From NCBI GenBank assembly GCA_041725895.1, contig JBGRQA010000021.1, forward strand, positions 1 to 64,000: 64,000 bases of DNA. Direction: 5' to 3'. The notes beneath the pieces were generated by a model. It was not told the DNA's origin, did no database searches, and was given only the letters and a program-made list of their open reading frames with translations. This document shows positions 26,410-35,505 of this stretch, piece after piece (the first letter of the stretch is position 1; every line of letters starts with the position of its first letter). The stretch comes from JBGRQA01 sp041725895 (GTDB lineage: Bacteria > Bacteroidota > Bacteroidia > Bacteroidales > Marinifilaceae). Both the position numbers and the translations under genes were made by a program.

Positions 26410-28473
26410 ATGAAGACGTTAAATATATTCATCATGTTTTTGGTGGTGGCTTTGTTTGTGAGCCCTGCCGATGCACAGGTAGACCGGACCAAAGCTCCTG
26501 CGGCTGGTCCTGCACCAAAAATACAACTGGGCGATTATGATTCTTTCGTTTTGAAAAACGGTATGAAAGTTTTGGTGGTGGAAAATCACAAGTTGCCTAA
26601 GGTATCTTTCAATTTGTCCCTAAACATCGATCCTGTTGTGGAAGGCGACAAGGCCGGGTATGTTTCTTTTGTGGGAAGCCTTTTGGATAAAGGGACTTCG
26701 AAACGCAACAATCAGAAAATTGCAGAGGAAATCGATTTTATAGGGGCCCGTTTGGGAACTTATTCCGATGGCGCCTATGCCAGTGGATTGTCAAGATATA
26801 AGGAAACAATTTTGGAGCTCATGGCCGATGTGGTTCAGAATCCTACTTTCCCTCAGGAAGAGTTTGATAAGGTGGTGAAGCAAAGTCTTTCCGCTTTACA
26901 AGGGAATAAGACAGAGCCTACTGCCATATTGCAAAACGTTCGCAGCCGTGTGCTATATGGAGAGGATCATCCCTACGGTGATGTTGAGACCGAAGCAACT
27001 GTAAAAAATATTAAGGTTGAGGATTGCAAGGCTTACTATAACACCTATTTTAAGCCCAATGTTGCGATAATGGCGATTGTGGGAGACATTACCACAAAGG
27101 AGGCAAAGAAGTTGATGAAGAAGTATTTTGGAGCTTGGGAAAGAGGTGAAGTTCCTGTTCATAAATATGACTTGCCTGCCAAAATTGAAGGAAAAAGAGT
27201 GGTGCTATCCAACAAAGATGCTGCCTCTCAATCTAATATCCAGATTGTACATACCGTTGATTTGAAAAAGGGACATCCCGATGTGATTCCGGTGGAGGTG
27301 ATGAATTCGATGTTGGGCCGGGGTTTTATGGGCTTACTTACCCAAAATCTTCGTGAAGATAAAGGCTATACCTATGGTTCCAGGTCGAGTATCCAGCCAG
27401 ATAAATTGGTGAGTTGTTTTGTTGCAGGTGCCGGTGTTGGGACCAATGTAACCGATAGTGCTTTGGTGGAAATTGCAAGAGAGATGAACCGGGTTCGCAA
27501 TGAAAAGCTAACCCAGGATCATTTGAATATGACCAAGGCTACTTTGGCAGGGGATTTTGCCCGTGCGCTGGAAGAGCCAGGTACTATAGCTGCTTTTGCC
27601 AGAGATATTGAAATGTACAATCTGCCTCATGATTACTATGCGACCTATCTGCAAAAGCTGGAAAAGATTACTTTGGATGATGTTCAGGCCGTAGCCAAAA
27701 AATATGTGGATCCTGAAAATGCAATCTATTTGGTAGTGGGGGATCGCGGACTAAAGGAAAAGTTGGCGCGTTTAAGCTCAACCGGTAAGGTAGAGGAATA
27801 TGATTTCGAAGGAAACGAGGTAAAAGAAGATCCCAATGCGATTCCTGCAGGAGTGACTGTTTCTACTATTTTAGATCATTATCTGGATGCTTTGGGTGGT
27901 CGTGATAAAGTGGCTGCAATCAAGGATGTTTCCATTCAAGGAAATATGAAAATGGGACCAATGACCGTTGATATGGAAATCAACTATCTGAATAATGAGA
28001 AATTCATGCTGAAAATGGTCATGAATGGCCAGTTAATGCAGGGTATTAGGTACAATGGTAAAGTTGCAAAAGTGGCTGCAATGGGCCAGGAGAAGGAATT
28101 GACCGGAGAGCAGGCCAAGCCCTTTGCTATGGAGGCGCAGATGATTCCGGAATTGAACTTTGAAAAGTTGGGTTTTGAGGCGAAAATTGTAGGAGTGGAA
28201 AAGATTGATGGAGAAAAGGCCTACAAATTGCAAATCAAGGGAGCCGATGATAAGATCAAAGTTGAATTTTTTGGGGCTGACAGCGGTTTAAAATTGAAAA
28301 CCATAGCCCAGGAAAATGGGATGACTCAAATAATGGTTTACAAAGATTACAGAGAAGTGGAGGGTGTAAAATTCCCTTACTCAACTATTACCTCTGTAGG
28401 ACCTCAGGAAATGCCACTTACTGTTACTGAAATAAAAGTAAATTCTAATTTGGATGCAAGTATTTTTAATTAA
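26410..28473 (+). CDS. M16 family inactive partner with C-terminal LolA-like domain
   Basis: A 687-residue secreted protein (signal ends at SPADAQ). Residues about 40-450 form two M16 half-domains, but where the active partner has HxxEH this one reads 'AGYVSFVGSLLDKGTSKRN', so the zinc site is lost. The substrate-binding 'LREDKGYTYGSRSS' with the R/Y pair typical of the non-catalytic half is kept. Residues about 475-687 add a separate beta-rich domain ('LDHYLDALGGRDKVAAIKDV', then 'VDMEINYLNNEKFMLKMV') resembling outer-membrane lipoprotein-sorting (LolA-like) folds. Complementary active and inactive M16 chains are known in bacteria and mitochondria; the extra domain is unexplained. Confidence 0.9.
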   Translation: MKTLNIFIMFLVVALFVSPADAQVDRTKAPAAGPAPKIQLGDYDSFVLKNGMKVLVVENHKLPKVSFNLSLNIDPVVEGDKAGYVSFVGSLLDKGTSKRNNQKIAEEIDFIGARLGTYSDGAYASGLSRYKETILELMADVVQNPTFPQEEFDKVVKQSLSALQGNKTEPTAILQNVRSRVLYGEDHPYGDVETEATVKNIKVEDCKAYYNTYFKPNVAIMAIVGDITTKEAKKLMKKYFGAWERGEVPVHKYDLPAKIEGKRVVLSNKDAASQSNIQIVHTVDLKKGHPDVIPVEVMNSMLGRGFMGLLTQNLREDKGYTYGSRSSIQPDKLVSCFVAGAGVGTNVTDSALVEIAREMNRVRNEKLTQDHLNMTKATLAGDFARALEEPGTIAAFARDIEMYNLPHDYYATYLQKLEKITLDDVQAVAKKYVDPENAIYLVVGDRGLKEKLARLSSTGKVEEYDFEGNEVKEDPNAIPAGVTVSTILDHYLDALGGRDKVAAIKDVSIQGNMKMGPMTVDMEINYLNNEKFMLKMVMNGQLMQGIRYNGKVAKVAAMGQEKELTGEQAKPFAMEAQMIPELNFEKLGFEAKIVGVEKIDGEKAYKLQIKGADDKIKVEFFGADSGLKLKTIAQENGMTQIMVYKDYREVEGVKFPYSTITSVGPQEMPLTVTEIKVNSNLDASIFN

Positions 28474-28490
28474 TCATTGATTAATTAGGT
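28467..28490. repeat. Short A/T inverted repeat at gene end
   Basis: TTAATTAATCA and its near-complement TGATTAATTAG overlap the stop codon of the M16 partner. It lies just before a stronger terminator; function uncertain. Confidence 0.35.
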
Positions 28491-28494
28491 ACAG

Positions 28495-28527
28495 AAGGGC
28501 TGCTCATTGGAGTAGCCCTTTCTTTTT
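28495..28527 (+). terminator. Rho-independent terminator after the M16 pair
   Basis: 11-bp stem AAGGGCTGCTC / GAGTAGCCCTT (28495-28505, 28510-28520; one G-T pair), 4-nt loop, T-rich tail TCTTTTTTT. Confidence 0.9.
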
Positions 28528-28644
28528 TTATGATATTTGGTTGTAGTGAAGAGTTGTTTTTCAGAGAAAAGTTCTGTTTCTCAGGCTAATTGTGGGCCTT
28601 GAAATGTGTATGAAAAATTATTGAAAAAAGATTGGTGCAAAGGT

Positions 28645-28674
28645 TTTGTTCTTAAATAATTCCCCCTATATTTG
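28645..28674 (+). promoter_or_regulatory. Consensus promoter for a small RNA
   Basis: TTTG (28645-28648), 18-bp spacer, TATATTTG (28667-28674): a full match to the Bacteroidota promoter consensus. Transcription would begin near 28681, with no downstream protein gene on this strand before a strong terminator. Confidence 0.75.
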
Positions 28675-28680
28675 CACCCC

Positions 28681-28824
28681 GATTCAAAAATCATAGTGGT
28701 AAGATAGATTTGTAAAAATCTGAATCGAGATTTTCAAAATGAGAAATTTATTTTAGGGTTAAAAATTTCGTATTTGAAATCATTTTGGGTTAGCAAAAAG
28801 GCCGGTGAAAACCGGCCTTTTTTT
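28681..28824 (+). ncRNA. Candidate structured small RNA (~145 nt)
   Basis: The stretch runs from the predicted start of a consensus promoter to a strong terminator and contains no frame longer than five codons. Two structured parts are visible. First, GATTC/GAATC arms (28681-28685, 28722-28726) enclose an AGATTT/AAATCT hairpin. Second, CAAAATGA/TCATTTTG (28735-28742, 28780-28787) continue into GAAATTT/AAATTTC (28743-28749, 28763-28769) with a one-sided 10-nt bulge. The RNA ends with the stem AAAGGCCGGT/ACCGGCCTTT. The next gene downstream is on the other strand, so it is not a leader. It does not match tmRNA, 6S or RNase P as far as I can tell. Confidence 0.6.
28797..28824 (+). terminator. 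Rho-independent terminator of the small RNA
   Basis: Perfect 10-bp stem AAAGGCCGGT / ACCGGCCTTT with a GAAA tetraloop (28807-28810) followed by a further run of T. Confidence 0.92.
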
Positions 28825-28972
28825 GTGTTTTTATTTTCGTAAAAGATTTGGATTGAGGGAGTAGGTTTTGATGGAATTGGCTCGGAAATGGAACACAGAT
28901 CCTACTGATTTTCGCAGATTTCTAAATGTGGGGCAGTAGTTCTGATTGATTTAGTGTTCTTTTCGATTGGTA

Positions 28973-29548
28973 TTATTTTTCGTAGAAATGCATTTCCTTG
29001 ATGTATTCGTAAACAGGAGTCGGAAGGTAGTAAGGAATGTCCTTCTTTTCCCGGATGGCCTCCCGGATAAAGCTGGAGGAGATTTCCATCAGTGGGGCTT
29101 CAACGATTTGAATTTTTCCTTCCACCTGAACGTCTTCTTTTTTAAAGCCTGGGCGGGGATAGACATACAATTCATGATTCTCCAGTAACAATTCGTAGTT
29201 CTTCCATTTGTGAAAACTTTTGAGATTGTCCGAACCGATGATTAGGGCAAATTCATTTTTAGGGTGTTTCTCCCTCAAATATGCAAGTGTGTCTACTGTG
29301 TACGATGGTTTTGGGAGGTTGAACTCAATGTTGGAGGCCTTAAAGCGTGGGTCGTTTTCAATGGCCCGGTTCACCAGTTCCAATCGGTGGTATTCTGCAA
29401 GAAGAGTGTTTTTTTGTTTGAAGGGATTCTGGGGACTAACCACGAACCAAATTTGGTCCAGATCGGTATATTCCACCATGTAGTTGGCGATGGCCAGGTG
29501 ACCAATGTGAATGGGGTTGAAGGAGCCGAAAAAGAGTCCGGTTTTCAT
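28973..29548 (-). CDS. nadD: Nicotinate-nucleotide adenylyltransferase
   Basis: A 191-residue nucleotidyltransferase that adenylates nicotinate mononucleotide to deamido-NAD. It has the start 'GLFFGSFNPIHIGHLAIANY' with the (H/T)xGH motif, 'IIGSDNLKSFHKW' and the late 'ISSSFIREAI' (ISSTxIR-type) motif. It is the last gene of a yicC-gmk-nadD run on the minus strand, a common Bacteroidota arrangement, 84 bp after gmk. Confidence 0.96.
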   Translation of the reverse strand: MKTGLFFGSFNPIHIGHLAIANYMVEYTDLDQIWFVVSPQNPFKQKNTLLAEYHRLELVNRAIENDPRFKASNIEFNLPKPSYTVDTLAYLREKHPKNEFALIIGSDNLKSFHKWKNYELLLENHELYVYPRPGFKKEDVQVEGKIQIVEAPLMEISSSFIREAIREKKDIPYYLPTPVYEYIKEMHFYEK

Positions 29549-29632
29549 TGCTGTTTGTTTTGTGAATGAATCGTTCTACTATTTGGAGATAGAGAGTATG
29601 CTCCCTTCCAAGAGCATATTCTCCATCGTATT

Positions 29633-30196
29633 CTATTTCAGGAACTGATCCAGTGTTTGTTCTGCTTCGGAGAATGCAACGTCCAAAACATCATTTACAA
29701 TAATTTTATCAAACTTATCGGCGAAAGTCAGTTCAAAGCTGGCTTTCGCCACTCGTTGGGCAATTACCTCCTCGCTATCGGTAGAACGTCCGCGAAGGCG
29801 ATTCTCCAATTCCTCAACCGAAGGAGGTTGAATGAAGATGGACAGAGCTTCCTCACCGTAAAATTTCTTAATGTTTAGGCCTCCCACAACATCTACGTCG
29901 AAAATTACATTGTTTCCTGCCTGTCGGATTCGTTCTACTTCGCTTTTTAGTGTACCATAGTAGCATCCTTCGTAAACTTCTTCCCATTCAAGGAATTCGT
30001 CGTTTTCAATTTTTGTGCGAAATTCTTCAGCCGAAAGGAAGTAGTAGTCTTTTCCATGTTGCTCCTTACCGCGCATCGGACGGCTGGTCGCTGAAATGGA
30101 GAATTCCAGTTTGTAATTTTTTTGAAGCAAATGCTTAACAATGGTGGTTTTCCCGGATCCGCTTGGTGCGGAGAAAATCAATAATTTTCCCGACAT
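29633..30196 (-). CDS. gmk: Guanylate kinase
   Basis: A 187-residue enzyme that phosphorylates GMP to GDP. The P-loop is 'SAPSGSGKTTIVKHLL'; the GMP-binding part shows 'SISATSRPMRGKEQHGKDYY' and 'FLEWEEVYEGCYYGT', and the lid 'RLRGRSTDSEEVIAQR' is intact. Length is slightly under the usual 200-210 residues but all motifs are there. It lies between yicC and nadD; a terminator after yicC in the 120-bp gap suggests gmk can also have its own start. Confidence 0.96.
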   Translation of the reverse strand: MSGKLLIFSAPSGSGKTTIVKHLLQKNYKLEFSISATSRPMRGKEQHGKDYYFLSAEEFRTKIENDEFLEWEEVYEGCYYGTLKSEVERIRQAGNNVIFDVDVVGGLNIKKFYGEEALSIFIQPPSVEELENRLRGRSTDSEEVIAQRVAKASFELTFADKFDKIIVNDVLDVAFSEAEQTLDQFLK

Positions 30197-30262
30197 CTTT
30201 CTGATCAGTTTTTAGAGTAAGTTAATAAAAATGGCGCAGTTAAAGCCCAATTATATAATAAA

Positions 30263-30287
30263 AGCGCAGGGTACAGAACCCTACGCT
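30263..30287 (-). terminator. Rho-independent terminator after yicC
   Basis: Stem AGCGTAGGGT / ACCCTGCGCT on the minus strand (30278-30287 and 30263-30272), 5-nt loop, followed by TTTATTATA. One G-T pair. Confidence 0.75.
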
Positions 30288-30316
30288 GTTGTATTTTTAG
30301 TTAGAATGTATGAGGA

Positions 30317-31195
30317 TTACAATACATTCAGGAGTTGTTCCTTGATCTTCTCCAGTTCATCCTTCATTTGGATTACCAGTTTCTGAATGTTGGTGTCGTT
30401 TGCTTTGGAGCCCATGGTATTGATTTCACGACCAATTTCCTGTGCAATGAATCCCAGTTTCTTTCCAACAGGCTCACTGGTTTTGGCGGTTTCCAAAAAG
30501 TATTTGCAGTGATTGGTCAATCGAACCTTCTCTTCGGTAATATCCAGTTTTTCCAAATAGTAGATGATTTCCTGCTCGAAACGATTCTTATCTACATTTT
30601 GCTTTTCAACGAAATCCTTCAGGTTGTCGTTGATGCGATTTTTTACGGTTTCAATACGATTGGCTTCATATTGGGGAACCTCCGCCTGAAGATTTTCAAT
30701 GTTGTGAATTCGCTTGAAAATGTCAGCTTCCAGAGCTTTCCCTTCCTGGTTGCGGAACTCCAATAGTTCCTGAATGGCCGATTGGAAGCCGGCGAAAATG
30801 TGGTCCCATTCCTCTTCATCCAGTTCCTGGTGTTCTACTTTTAAAGCGTCTGGCATTTTAACAATGGTTTGGAGCATGGGCTCTTGATCCATTTTTATGC
30901 CCAGTTCCTGAGATATTTCGGAAAGTTGTTTGTAGTAGGCTTCAACAATTGGTTTGTTGATTTTGGTTTCCTTGTCGGTTCCAATGCTTTCGATATAAAT
31001 GGAAAGCTCAACTTTTCCACGCTCCAGAGAATTTTTAATTTCGTTGCGCAGAATCAAATCCTTTTCCTTGTAGAGGTTGGGAATTCGGGTGTTGATATCC
31101 AGTTGTTTACTGTTTAAGGACTTGATTTCGATAGAAACCTTTTTGTTTTCCAGTTCAATAGTGGCTTTTCCGAAGCCGGTCATTGATTTTAACAT
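30317..31195 (-). CDS. yicC: YicC family endoribonuclease-like protein
   Basis: A 292-residue member of the YicC family, with the family's invariant opening 'MLKSMTGFG' and the C-terminal DUF1732 part 'FIAQEIGREINTMGSKANDT'. E. coli YicC has been reported as an RNase that affects small-RNA turnover; that activity is not visible from sequence. First gene of the yicC-gmk-nadD run. Confidence 0.93.
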   Translation of the reverse strand: MLKSMTGFGKATIELENKKVSIEIKSLNSKQLDINTRIPNLYKEKDLILRNEIKNSLERGKVELSIYIESIGTDKETKINKPIVEAYYKQLSEISQELGIKMDQEPMLQTIVKMPDALKVEHQELDEEEWDHIFAGFQSAIQELLEFRNQEGKALEADIFKRIHNIENLQAEVPQYEANRIETVKNRINDNLKDFVEKQNVDKNRFEQEIIYYLEKLDITEEKVRLTNHCKYFLETAKTSEPVGKKLGFIAQEIGREINTMGSKANDTNIQKLVIQMKDELEKIKEQLLNVL

Positions 31196-31342
31196 ATTCC
31201 GAAATATTTATTTCCGCAAAGGTAAGGGTTTAGAGGGAATATTCATATTTCTATCTGGTATTTCAAAATACTTCCATTCCTTTTTTGAAGAAAAGTATTC
31301 TTTTGCCCGGATTGAGGATGGGAATTTTGTAAAATTGAATCC

Positions 31343-32713
31343 CTATTCAACAGGAATGTCAATGCTTTCGATTTTATCGTTGTGATTCACAATCGATTTG
31401 GTTTTCCATTGTCCGGTTCGGTAGTAGATGTAGGAAAAACTCATACCTATGAACCATCCGGCAGGAATGGACCACCAGATACCGGTTTCTCCAATTTCTC
31501 CGGAAAGGAAATAGGCTGCCGGAATACGGATAATCCAAAGCGAAAACAGGGTGATGAACATGGGAATTAATGTGTCGCCGGCACCCCGTAGTACACCATT
31601 GGTGGTAAACATTGTGGAGAAAAGAAGATAGAAGGAACTAACAATAATTAAATACCGTTCGCCAATTTCAATTACGTTGGGATCTGTGGTAAACAATTCC
31701 ATCAGGTTGCTGCCAAAAATCACAATAATCAGGGTCATGAGCAGACAGAAAAGGGAGGACATAATAAAAGTGACCTTGAATCCGCTTCGTACCCTGTTGA
31801 TTTTGTTGGCCCCAAGATTCTGTCCCACAAATGCCGCTACGGCCTGGGCAAAGTTCATCGCCGGCATCATAGCCAATGAATCGATTCGGCCTGCGGCGGT
31901 ATAGGCTGCAATTACATCCGTACCAAATGTATTTACAATCCCAAGTAGAGCCATCATTCCCAAGGCCACGAAGGAATGTTGAAGGCCGGAGGGGAGCCCG
32001 ATTTTAAAGCTGGTATGGAAAATTTCCTTATCAAATTTTAATTTGAAAAGGGAGAATTTCATGATTTTGTGGCCCCGGTTCAGGTAGATCAAAGCAGAAA
32101 CAAAAGCACCTGCTTGTGCAACAACAGTTGCCAAAGCAGCTCCTGCAATTCCCCATTCAAATACCATGATAAAGAGGAGATCGAACAGAATGTTGAACAG
32201 GGAGGCCATTACGAGGAACACAAGGGGCGTTTTGGAATCACCCAAACCTCGCAGCACCGAACTGGTTCCGTTAAAGCCAAAGAAAACGATCATCCCCCCA
32301 AGGTAAATGTTCAGGTAGGTTTTGGCCTGGGGAACCAATTCTGCCGGCAACTGTAAAAGTTGAAACAATTCTTCACTGAAATAGATACCTAAAATACTCG
32401 TAAGGATGGCCGAACCGAAGAGGAAGAGGTACATGGTATCGATGGCTCGTTTGACCCGGTCGATATCTTTGGCCCCGAAATATTGTGAAATCACAATGGA
32501 GAATCCTGACCCGATTCCTATGACCAGGGCAATCAGGGTGAATATGATAGGGAAGGAAGCCCCCACCGAGGCCAGTGCCTCTTTTCCCAGGATATTGCCA
32601 ACAATTACACTGTCTACAATGTTGTAGAGTTGCTGGAATACATTCCCCAGTAACATAGGGAGTGTGAAATTGAAAATTAGTTTGGCTTCGTTGCCCTGAG
32701 TAAAATCTTTCAT
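31343..32713 (-). CDS. MATE family efflux transporter
   Basis: A 456-residue protein with about 12 membrane helices in two similar halves. It starts 'MKDFTQGNEAKLIFNFTLPM', the usual MATE opening, followed by 'LYNIVDSVIVGNILGKEALA' and 'GIGSGFSIVISQYFGAKD', and repeats the pattern in the second half ('FVGQNLGANKINRV'). It exports cationic compounds or metabolites using Na+ or H+; the substrate is not predictable. It is transcribed toward yicC but 147 bp away. Confidence 0.93.
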   Translation of the reverse strand: MKDFTQGNEAKLIFNFTLPMLLGNVFQQLYNIVDSVIVGNILGKEALASVGASFPIIFTLIALVIGIGSGFSIVISQYFGAKDIDRVKRAIDTMYLFLFGSAILTSILGIYFSEELFQLLQLPAELVPQAKTYLNIYLGGMIVFFGFNGTSSVLRGLGDSKTPLVFLVMASLFNILFDLLFIMVFEWGIAGAALATVVAQAGAFVSALIYLNRGHKIMKFSLFKLKFDKEIFHTSFKIGLPSGLQHSFVALGMMALLGIVNTFGTDVIAAYTAAGRIDSLAMMPAMNFAQAVAAFVGQNLGANKINRVRSGFKVTFIMSSLFCLLMTLIIVIFGSNLMELFTTDPNVIEIGERYLIIVSSFYLLFSTMFTTNGVLRGAGDTLIPMFITLFSLWIIRIPAAYFLSGEIGETGIWWSIPAGWFIGMSFSYIYYRTGQWKTKSIVNHNDKIESIDIPVE

Positions 32714-33281
32714 GCAATAGAATTCGTTGTGGATACAAAGCTCTGCATTTTAATAGGATTCTCAAAAAAAATGCGATTCATTCTCTCTTTGGACTGAAAA
32801 TAATATGCCTTATCGGTTTGGTTTTTCTGCTTAAGCTTGCAATGTGATTTTTGTGATTAGATATGGAGTCTTTCGCAATAGAGCATGGGAGAAGAATCAT
32901 CAGTAAAATCCGAGTTCTAATTTCTTCTTTTTTTATCGCATTGGTTGATACCGTCCCCTTTATCCTAACAATGTCCAGGATTTTTACAGTTGGTTTATTA
33001 TTTTTTTTTGCATCCATTTGTTGTATAATACTGTTTAGTACTGTGTCGGGAGAAAAGGAGTAGTTTGTTCTTGTGTTACGCCGTTTATGGTCTGTTTTAG
33101 CTAGGAGCATTCTTTGGTTAATAGGTTTTATGTTGTCTTTGTTTTGTTCCTTAGGAGCACGTGGAAAATAAAAATGCTTGCGGAATCCAGAAATAGATTG
33201 CTATATTTAAACGCCGATTTAAAACACCTGTTTAAAAGAAGCGTTTGAATTACAGTTTTAATTATTTAAGGAGTTGAAAAA
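32714..33281. other. Gap upstream of the flavoenzyme gene
   Basis: Overlapping frames of 66 codons (+) and 110 codons (-) fall around 32780-33110; neither has a family match and each is the mirror of the other, so no gene is called. The right end carries the promoter and operator of the flavoenzyme. Confidence 0.4.
33202..33237 (+). promoter_or_regulatory. -7 box and dyad operator before the flavoenzyme
   Basis: A TATATTTA -7-like box (33202-33209) is followed at once by the imperfect palindrome TTTAAAACA-CC-TGTTTAAAA (33218-33237; 8 of 9 arm positions pair), placed over the expected transcription start. A longer AAACGC/GCGTTT pair (33209-33214, 33241-33246) surrounds it. The size and A/T-rich symmetry suit a TetR dimer, and a TetR gene lies downstream. 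Confidence 0.5.
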
Positions 33282-35243
33282 ATGAGTGTAAAAATGAATG
33301 GATTAACAAAACCACTGCGTTTAGGTAACATTAACGTAAAAAACAGAGTCTGGAACTCACCTTTATGGACTCGTACTGCAACTGCGAATGGAGAAGTTTC
33401 GGAAAGAACTATTGCCCACTATGTAGCACGTGCCAGAGGTGGAGCGGGGATGATTTTTACAGAGGGGGTTGCTGTTGATGGCAGACATACCTGGGTTGAA
33501 CCTCAAATACGTCTTGATCACAATCGATTTAGTCCTGGTCACAGACGGTTGGTAGAAGAAGTTCACAATTATAATACGCCTATTATCTGTCAGCTACATC
33601 ATGCCGGTATGTTTGGGAATGATCCCGTATCTCCATCAGGTGTCCCTTGTCAGGACCTGGGGAAAATAGGAGAATTCATCGAGCCACGTATACTTACAAC
33701 CAATGAGGTCGAAGAAATCAGGGATATGTTTATCGCTGCTGCAGAAAGAGCTCAGGAAATTGGGTATGATGGTGTAGAGTTACACGGTTCTACAGCCTAC
33801 CTTTTAGAGCAGTTCTATTCTCCGCACAATAACTTACGTACGGATAAATACGGTGGAAGCCTGCAGGGACGCATTCAATTGCCTTTGGAAATTGTAAGAG
33901 GAATTCGGGAAAAGTGTGGACCTCATTATGTAATTGGTTATACAGTTGCGGATTGTGATATGATTAAAGGTGGAATAGATCGTGAACAAACCGTCTACTT
34001 CGCAAAAGAATTGGAAAAGGCGGGTATCAGCTATCTCGATTTACAATCAGACGGAACATACGAAACCTTCCATTTAGTGGATGCAACAGGAGGTTACAGA
34101 CGTCAACCTAAGGGACAATTTGATAAGACAGCATTCTATAAGACATTCCTGAACATACCAGTAGTGACCCGTTCTGTAGGACAGTATGATCCCAATGCCT
34201 GGAATGATGCATTTGAAAATGATCATGCAGATGCTGTAAGATTAGGAAAACAAATGCTTGCTGATCCGGATGTAGCGAATAAAGCTATTAACGGAGATAT
34301 TGAGGAAATTCGTTCTTGTATCAAGTGTGGAAACTGTATTTTTAGTGGTGAGATTTCTAACTGGCAGTTAAGTTGTGCTATAAATGCCGGGTGTGGTAGA
34401 ATGGACAATCCAATTGAGCCGGCAGTTGTATCTAAACAAGTCTTAGTTATCGGAGCAGGTCCTGCAGGTCTTGAGGCCGCGAGAGTAGCCGCACTTCGAG
34501 GCCATTCAGTAACACTTGTTGAGAAACAAGCAACAGTTGGCGGAAATCTTTATATCGCCTCTCTTCCGATTTCGAAAGGAGACTTTACCAAATTTCAGAA
34601 TTGGGCTGAGGCACAATGTACGAAACTTGGGGTGACAATCAAGCTTAATACGGAGGCTACTACAGAGCTTGTTGAAGAGTTAGCTCCGGATGTTGTTATT
34701 GTTGCAACAGGTTCGAAACCACTTGTTCCACCGATTGTTGGTGTTGATAAGTCTCATGTTGTTACAGCAGAAGATGTATTACTTGGCAAAGTGAAAGTTG
34801 GTAGAAAAGTTGTTGTAGCCGGAGCTGGTGAAGTAGGTCTTGAAACAGCTGATACGATTATGGAGAAGAATGAAATTGACAATCTAACTGTTGTAGAGAT
34901 GCAGTCAGAAGTAGGTGCAGATATGTCTCCTATGGATAAGGCAATGCTTTTCTGTAACGATAGTGTGTTCCCAAAACATTTCAGAAACGGACTCAGCATT
35001 GTTACTGAGACTAAGCTTCAGGAAATTACGGATAAAGGTGTTCGTGTTTGTGGTAAAAACTGGAATGAATACGAAGTTGAAGCAGATACAGTTGTTTTGG
35101 CATTAGGCTATAAGGCCAATAGTAAGATTTGTGAAAGTTTAAATGGTAAAGCACCGGAACTCTATGTTGTTGGGGATGCTGTTCGTGCTCATAAGATTGC
35201 AGATGCCGTTTATCAGGCAAACTACTTTGCAAAAAGGATCTAA
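33282..35243 (+). CDS. Old-yellow-enzyme type FMN/FAD/Fe-S oxidoreductase (2-enoate / dienoyl-CoA reductase-like)
   Basis: A 653-residue three-cofactor reductase. Residues 1-350 form an FMN-binding TIM barrel of the OYE type ('QLHHAGMFGND', 'GVELHGSTAYLLEQFYSPHN', 'RTDKYGGSL'). A [4Fe-4S] site follows in 'CIKCGNC' plus a fourth Cys 13 residues on, and residues about 380-653 are an FAD/NAD(P) domain with GxGxxG ('VLVIGAGPAGLEAARVAA') and a second dinucleotide motif ('VVVAGAGEVGLETAD'). Relatives reduce C=C bonds of enoates, cinnamates, dienoyl-CoA or bile-acid intermediates. A strong Shine-Dalgarno AAGGAG precedes the ATG, unusual for this genome. Likely regulated by the downstream TetR. Confidence 0.9.
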   Translation: MSVKMNGLTKPLRLGNINVKNRVWNSPLWTRTATANGEVSERTIAHYVARARGGAGMIFTEGVAVDGRHTWVEPQIRLDHNRFSPGHRRLVEEVHNYNTPIICQLHHAGMFGNDPVSPSGVPCQDLGKIGEFIEPRILTTNEVEEIRDMFIAAAERAQEIGYDGVELHGSTAYLLEQFYSPHNNLRTDKYGGSLQGRIQLPLEIVRGIREKCGPHYVIGYTVADCDMIKGGIDREQTVYFAKELEKAGISYLDLQSDGTYETFHLVDATGGYRRQPKGQFDKTAFYKTFLNIPVVTRSVGQYDPNAWNDAFENDHADAVRLGKQMLADPDVANKAINGDIEEIRSCIKCGNCIFSGEISNWQLSCAINAGCGRMDNPIEPAVVSKQVLVIGAGPAGLEAARVAALRGHSVTLVEKQATVGGNLYIASLPISKGDFTKFQNWAEAQCTKLGVTIKLNTEATTELVEELAPDVVIVATGSKPLVPPIVGVDKSHVVTAEDVLLGKVKVGRKVVVAGAGEVGLETADTIMEKNEIDNLTVVEMQSEVGADMSPMDKAMLFCNDSVFPKHFRNGLSIVTETKLQEITDKGVRVCGKNWNEYEVEADTVVLALGYKANSKICESLNGKAPELYVVGDAVRAHKIADAVYQANYFAKRI

Positions 35244-35264
35244 GGATGCTTTAGATAAATAATG

Positions 35265-35303
35265 AAAAAGAGTATATCATTTAAATGATATACTCTTTTT
35301 TGT
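35265..35303. terminator. Rho-independent terminator after the flavoenzyme
   Basis: Perfect 16-bp stem (35265-35280 / 35285-35300, core GAGTATATCAT / ATGATATACTC) with TTAA loop and T-run; A-run upstream makes it potentially bidirectional. Confidence 0.92.
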
Positions 35304-35505
35304 AGTTTTGGAATAAATCTACTCGCAAGAAAGCTTTTCAAAGTATGTCCTTTTTTGTGGGCTGAAGATTGGTATGTTCAATTATTTTAAGTGTATTATT
35401 AGTGAATCCTGTTTGTTTTCATTATTGTTGTAATGATTAAAACAATAAATTGGTAGGAAGAATAATATATTGTTAGGTGCAAATTAAAAATAGGAGATAT
35501 AAGAA

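Noticed and set aside
28681..28824. Riboswitch or attenuator leader
   Set aside because: No gene follows on this strand; the next gene (nadD) is convergent.
32778..33110. Overlapping frames on both strands (66 and 110 codons)
   Set aside because: Mirror images of each other with no family match; the + frame is hydrophobic only because the other strand is Lys/Ile-rich.
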